Source: Nesterenkonia ebinurensis
Lineage (GTDB): Bacteria > Actinomycetota > Actinomycetes > Actinomycetales > Micrococcaceae
Direction: 5' to 3'
Assembly (NCBI RefSeq): GCF_008711175.1
Contig: NZ_VWNF01000011.1
Location: forward strand, 186,001-250,000
Length of the DNA stretch: 64,000 bases
The translations under genes were made by a program, and so were the position numbers. The notes beneath the pieces were generated by a model. That model saw only the letters and a program-made list of their open reading frames with translations, had not been told where the DNA came from and ran no database searches. Shown here piece after piece: positions 60,483-64,000 of this stretch; positions within the stretch are counted from its first letter, which is position 1, and every line of letters starts with the position of its first letter.

Positions 60483-61502
60483 TTATGTGTCCACGACGTG
60501 CTTGAGCAGGCCCTGGTCCTCAGCGAGGAGAGTCTCAGCGACCTGCTGGCCGAGCTCGGCGGCCTGGCCGATGCCGTCAGCGCGGTCAGCACCGGCCTCG
60601 ATGGTGAGCTCAGCCCCAGCACGCTGGACCGCTGAGCCGTCGGGGGCGCAGACCACAGTGTCCAGACGAAGCCTCACCCCGCCGTCGGGCTCATCCTCGC
60701 AACGGGCCAGTCCGCCTATCGGTGCCGCGCATCCGGCGTTGAGCCGGGCCAGCAGGGCACGCTCGGCAGTGGCCTCCAGGCGAGTCTCCAGATGGTCCAG
60801 CTGGGCCAGCCCAATCCCCAGGGCCGCGCTCGGAGCAGCCTCCTCAGCACGCACCTCCACGGCGAGCGCCCCCTGGCCTGGGGCGGGGAGCATCACTTCA
60901 GCGGCAAGCAGCTCGGAGATATGCTCTTCAAGCCCCAGTCTGGCGAGCCCGGCCCCGGCGAGCACCACGGCATCCAAGTCTCCACGGGCGGCGTCGGGCG
61001 CCTGGCTGGAGGCCTCCGCCGCACCCTCGCGTCCACGGACCCGGGCGAGCCGGGTGCCCACATTGCCGCGGATGTCCACGATCTCCAGGTCCGGGCGGGC
61101 TGCCAGGAGCTGGGCGGCCCGGCGAGGAGATCCGGTACCCACTTTGGCTCCCTCCGGCAGCTGCTCCAAGGTGAGGTCATCGGCCGCACACAGGGCGTCG
61201 CGCACATCGGCACGCTCAGGCACCGCCGCGATGCTCAGTCCCTCCAGGTCCTTGGCCGGCAGGTCCTTCAGTGAGTGCACGGCCACGTCCGCCCGCTCGT
61301 CGAACAGTGCCTGGCGCAGCGCGGCGGCGAACACCCCGGTGCCGCCGAGCTGGCTCAGCGGGCCGGTGAGCACATCGCCCTCAGACTTGATGGTGACCAG
61401 CTCGTAGTCGAGCCCGGCGAGGGTGGCCAGAGCCTCCGCCACAGTCCGAGTCTGGGTCAGCGCCAGCTGCGATCCTCGGGTGCCGACTCGCACAGTGCTC
61501 AT
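60483..61502 (-). CDS. hemC: Hydroxymethylbilane synthase (porphobilinogen deaminase)
   Basis: A 339-residue enzyme that links four porphobilinogens. Blocks seen are VRVGTRGSQLALTQTRTVAE, SLKDLPAKDLEGLSIAAVPE, GTGSPRRAAQLLAARPDLEI and VMLPAPGQGALAVEVR. The dipyrromethane cofactor Cys is in LLARLNAGCAAPIGGLA, near residue 257. It is followed upstream by hemH with a short gap (12 bases), so hemH-hemC is one transcript. hemD is missing directly downstream because the catabolic module lies between. Confidence 0.95.
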   Translation of the reverse strand: MSTVRVGTRGSQLALTQTRTVAEALATLAGLDYELVTIKSEGDVLTGPLSQLGGTGVFAAALRQALFDERADVAVHSLKDLPAKDLEGLSIAAVPERADVRDALCAADDLTLEQLPEGAKVGTGSPRRAAQLLAARPDLEIVDIRGNVGTRLARVRGREGAAEASSQAPDAARGDLDAVVLAGAGLARLGLEEHISELLAAEVMLPAPGQGALAVEVRAEEAAPSAALGIGLAQLDHLETRLEATAERALLARLNAGCAAPIGGLARCEDEPDGGVRLRLDTVVCAPDGSAVQRAGAELTIEAGADRADGIGQAAELGQQVAETLLAEDQGLLKHVVDT

Positions 61503-61514
61503 CTCAGGCAGTGC

Positions 61515-62672
61515 TCATTTCAGCGGGGTGCCCCAGCCGCCGTCAGTGGTCAGGTCGGACCAGTCGCCAGGCACTGTCTGCTCGCCGTGGGCCAGCGGCA
61601 CTCCGCCTTCCCCGGCGATGCACTCGCCCATGATGTCGACCAGTCCGGCTACGAACTGCGGATGGGTGCCCACAGTGGGCGCTCGGTGGAAGGCCAAGCC
61701 GTTCTCCTCGGCGGTCTCCTTGGCCTCGGTGTCGAGGTCCCAGATCACCTCCATGTGGTCGGAGATGAATCCGAAGGGCATCACCACCACGCCGGTGTAC
61801 CCGGCTGCCGCGTCCTCTTCGATCTGGTCGTTGATGTCCGGCTCCAGCCACGGGGTCGACGGGCTGCCGGAGCGGGACTGGAAGACCACCTGATACTCGA
61901 TGCCTGAAGCCTCAGGCACCGCCGCCATCAGGTAGTCGGCGATCGCCTGATGCTGGGCGGTGTAGACGTCAGTGCCGAAAAGCTCCTTGATCCGGGCCGG
62001 GCCCTGGCGCTCGGCTACTGCGGTGGGGATCGAGTGGGTGACGAAGAGGACCTTGATCCTCCCGTCAGTCTTTCCGGCCTCGGCCAGCTGGGAAGTCACG
62101 TCCTGGATCCCGGCGGCCAGGAACTCCTCATTGGGGCGGGTGAAAGCCTTGTCGTAGAAGAACTGGCGGATCTTCACCAGCTCCAGCTTGCCTTCCAGCC
62201 CAGTCTCGGCCAGGGTGTGCTCGAAGTCCTCCAGGTACTGGTCGTTGCTGGAGTAGCCGGCGTAGGCAGAGGTGACCAGCACCAGCACCTTCCGGTGGCC
62301 GGCGTCGTACATCTCTTGGAACGTCTCGGCGAAGTAGGGGGCCCAGTTGCGGTTGCCCCAGTACATCGGCAGGTCGATCTGCCGCGTGGCCAGTTCGGCC
62401 TCCAGGGCGGCGATCAGGTCACGGTTCTGCTGGTTGATCGGGCTCACCCCGCCGTTGGCCCGGTAGTGGGTGGCCACCTCCTCGAGCCGCTCGTCCGGGA
62501 TGCCTTTGCCGCGGGTGACGTTGCGCAGGAAGGGAATCACGTGATCCTGACCCTCAGGACCGCCGAAGCTGGCCAGCAGGATCGCGTCATAGCTGGTGCG
62601 CTCATGCTCAGCAGGCTGCTGGGCGATGTACTCGGTGGGCATCGGGGCGGGCAGGGTGTTCTGGGCGCTCAT
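61515..62672 (-). CDS. hemH: Ferrochelatase (coproporphyrin type, HemH/CpfC)
   Basis: A 385-residue enzyme that inserts Fe2+ into the porphyrin. Motifs are DAILLASFGGPEGQDHVIPF, YWGNRNWAPYFAETFQEMYD, VLFVTHSIPTAVAERQ (the metal-binding His) and VVMPFGFISDHMEVIWDL, with the SDHxEV signature. With the coproheme decarboxylase HemQ upstream, it is expected to use coproporphyrin III. The ATG at 62672 follows the hemQ stop (62675-62677) by two bases; TTG 62678 is an alternative. The operon continues to hemC. Confidence 0.94.
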   Translation of the reverse strand: MSAQNTLPAPMPTEYIAQQPAEHERTSYDAILLASFGGPEGQDHVIPFLRNVTRGKGIPDERLEEVATHYRANGGVSPINQQNRDLIAALEAELATRQIDLPMYWGNRNWAPYFAETFQEMYDAGHRKVLVLVTSAYAGYSSNDQYLEDFEHTLAETGLEGKLELVKIRQFFYDKAFTRPNEEFLAAGIQDVTSQLAEAGKTDGRIKVLFVTHSIPTAVAERQGPARIKELFGTDVYTAQHQAIADYLMAAVPEASGIEYQVVFQSRSGSPSTPWLEPDINDQIEEDAAAGYTGVVVMPFGFISDHMEVIWDLDTEAKETAEENGLAFHRAPTVGTHPQFVAGLVDIMGECIAGEGGVPLAHGEQTVPGDWSDLTTDGGWGTPLK

Positions 62673-62674
62673 GG

Positions 62675-63457
62675 TCAAGCAAGAACCTCAAGGATGTCGT
62701 CGGTATGGGGCAGTCGGCGTCCGGTGTAGAACGGGGTCTCGTCCCGGACGTGGTAGCGGGTTTCGGATTCGCGCAGCTTGCGCATCATGTCCACCAGTTC
62801 AGTGAGCTCGGGGGCCTCCAGGGCCAGCAGCCACTCCCAGTCATTGAGCGCGAAGGCACTGGTGGTGTTAGCCAGCACGGAGGGGAACTCCTGGCCCAGC
62901 TGGCCATGTTCGCGCAGCATCTTCCCGCGCTTGGCCGGGTCCATCAGATACCAGTCGTAGCTGCGGTTGAAGGGGTAGACCACCAGCCAGTCCTCAGCCT
63001 CGACCCCGCGGCTGAAGGCGGGCACATGGCCGCGGGCGAACTCGGCGGTGCGGTGCACACCCATCGCGGAGAAGGCGATCTCAGTGGTGCTCAGCAGCTC
63101 GGTGCGGTGCAGGCTGCGCAGTGCGGCCTGCAGATTCTCAGCCTTATGGCCGGTGAGCCAGAGCATGATATCGGCCTCGGCGCGGAACCCGGAGACGTCG
63201 TAGACCCCGCGCAGCTCCACAGCGTCTTCATTGGTGCCCAGGCCGCCGGCAGGCAGCTCGGTCACAACCTCGTCGAACTCACCGACGATCTTGGCAGCCT
63301 TGCGGTTCTGCGGGACGTCGCTGCGTGATTTGGGCTCCCACCAGTCCCAGGCGGAGGACTGCTGGATCCGCTTGAACACGGTGAAGAGGGTGAACCAATC
63401 CTTGCCGGAGGTGTTGACGTCCTCCGGGGTTCGCACAGGGTTGCGGCCATAGCTCAT
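62675..63457 (-). CDS. hemQ: Coproheme decarboxylase (HemQ/ChdC)
   Basis: A 260-residue protein of the chlorite-dismutase-like family that decarboxylates coproheme to heme b. Blocks are ELRGVYDVSGFRAEADIMLW, DWLVVYPFNRSYDWYLMDPA with the catalytic Tyr, KMLREHGQLGQEFPSVLANT with the proximal His region, and FALNDWEWLLALEAPELTEL. The gene fixes the pathway as coproporphyrin-dependent. The N-terminus has an added 25-30 residues before the first conserved strand. ATG 63457; no strong ribosome-binding site is visible. A perfect inverted repeat lies 31-49 bases upstream. Confidence 0.93.
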   Translation of the reverse strand: MSYGRNPVRTPEDVNTSGKDWFTLFTVFKRIQQSSAWDWWEPKSRSDVPQNRKAAKIVGEFDEVVTELPAGGLGTNEDAVELRGVYDVSGFRAEADIMLWLTGHKAENLQAALRSLHRTELLSTTEIAFSAMGVHRTAEFARGHVPAFSRGVEAEDWLVVYPFNRSYDWYLMDPAKRGKMLREHGQLGQEFPSVLANTTSAFALNDWEWLLALEAPELTELVDMMRKLRESETRYHVRDETPFYTGRRLPHTDDILEVLA

Positions 63458-63487
63458 GGGTTCCAGCTTATCGCGCCCAGCAACCGA

Positions 63488-63506
63488 CTTCTACATCGCG
63501 TAGAAG
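63488..63506. promoter_or_regulatory. Inverted repeat CTTCTAC-ATCGC-GTAGAAG upstream of hemQ
   Basis: A perfect 7-bp dyad with a 5-base spacer in the 67-bp gap between hemY and hemQ, centred about 40 bases before the hemQ start. Its AT-rich arms differ from surrounding sequence and suit a dimeric repressor. It could instead be a hairpin in the transcript. Heme- or metal-responsive control is an inference. Confidence 0.5.
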
Positions 63507-63524
63507 ATGACGACGACGCCGGGT

Positions 63525-64000
63525 CTACCCTCCGCGTCCCTTCTCAAGCAGCTGCCGAGCCGCCTGGCGGGCGTGCGGAATCACCTGGGCCAACCCGGTG
63601 CCGGCGAAGGATTCCCCCACCAGGGCGATCCGGGGGCCGCCGCACCCAGCCCAGGCGGCTGCAGCCTCCTGCAGCTGGTGAGTCTGCGGACTGACTGCGT
63701 TGCGCCGCCAGCGCACCACAGTGTGGTCCAGCACCTGATCGGGACCGATACTGATACCGGTAAGCCGCGAGATGTCCTCCAGGGCTGCGCGGTACAGGGC
63801 GCCGTCGTCGGTGTGATAGCCGAGCGGGGCGGCGTCGTCTCCTGTACCTCGGTCGCTTTGCGCACGGCCCTCAATCGCCTGCCCGCATTGCGGGCAACCC
63901 TCAGTCGCCTCCGGCAGTGCACCGCAAGCGCCGCATGCCAGTCGGGTCTCGGAAGACTCGGCACGCGCGCCGGTCTTCGCTCGGGTCAACCGGCCGTAGG
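63525..64000 (-). CDS. hemY: Coproporphyrinogen/protoporphyrinogen III oxidase, C-terminal part
   Basis: Only the last 158 or so residues are inside the window; the gene runs past the right edge. The end matches the HemY/HemG-type FAD oxidase: EDISRLTGISIGPDQVLDHT, VVRWRRNAVSPQTHQLQEAA, then the FAD-binding end RIALVGESFAGTGLAQVIPH. Before this, between YGRLT and PLGYHTDDGALYRAAL, lies an insertion of about 55 residues with CGAC and CPQC (CxxC-x11-CxxC), similar to a zinc ribbon, which is not typical of the family. It heads the run hemY-hemQ-hemH-hemC. The product would feed HemH. Confidence 0.85.
   Translation of the reverse strand, partial: YGRLTRAKTGARAESSETRLACGACGALPEATEGCPQCGQAIEGRAQSDRGTGDDAAPLGYHTDDGALYRAALEDISRLTGISIGPDQVLDHTVVRWRRNAVSPQTHQLQEAAAAWAGCGGPRIALVGESFAGTGLAQVIPHARQAARQLLEKGRGG

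Noticed and set aside
1-64000. CRISPR array, rRNA operon or complete insertion sequence
   Set aside because: No regularly spaced repeats, rRNA segments or transposase with terminal inverted repeats were seen; repeats found are single pairs or short palindromes.

Overview
This 64-kb window is chromosomal DNA of a high-GC actinobacterium. The gene content (adnA/adnB, uvrD2, the UPF0182 / PDZ-Lon / Zincin_2 block, a hemY-hemQ-hemH-hemC-hemD-hemB-hemL set with the coproporphyrin-type HemQ) points to Micrococcaceae or a close relative such as Nesterenkonia. The genus is inferred from gene content and order, because no marker rRNA is present.

Region 1 (about 1-4.4 kb) looks like a worn accessory island beside an initiator tRNA-Met gene. 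It holds a histidine phosphatase, a DUF4143 ATPase, a MazE-like antitoxin whose MazF toxin gene carries an in-frame stop, a HAD phosphatase coupled to a frameshifted small gene, and the last 42 codons of a GNAT acetyltransferase. A 66-bp imperfect direct repeat occurs near both ends. Region 2 (4.8-16.1 kb) is core or envelope DNA: a PASTA membrane protein coupled to a large VWA plus SGNH-hydrolase membrane protein, then on the minus strand a UPF0182 protein, a PDZ-Lon protease, a Zincin_2 protein and a degenerate ThiF-like protein, with a YgjP-like metallopeptidase diverging.

Region 3 (16.1-24.1 kb) interrupts the core order just before uvrD2 and looks acquired. It starts with an internally deleted serine recombinase, followed by a TsnR-type 23S rRNA methyltransferase, a zinc-finger protein, a MerR regulator with a TipAS drug-binding domain, an alpha/beta hydrolase divergent from an AbrB-type regulator plus membrane protein, and two APH-type kinases separated by coding debris. 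TsnR with TipAS suggests a thiopeptide sensing and resistance cargo. Region 4 (24.1-42.9 kb) returns to core: uvrD2, a divergent kinase-fold protein with a long Ser/Ala tail, a scar (truncated HepT and truncated ABC ATPase), two tandem DHA1 MFS transporters, the adnAB helicase-nuclease operon with two unknown genes translationally coupled upstream, a DEDD exonuclease and two membrane proteins.

Region 5 (42.9-64 kb) is the heme cluster, all on the minus strand, but split. hemL-hemB are followed upstream by a frameshifted membrane gene, a formate dehydrogenase pseudogene, and hemD. Then a 12.5-kb catabolic module (GH3 glycosidase, dipeptide ABC transporter with a fused permease-ATPase, LysR, flavin monooxygenase, RidA, DUF1028, M20 amidohydrolase) separates hemD from hemC-hemH-hemQ-hemY. 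The last of these runs off the window and contains a zinc-ribbon-like insertion.
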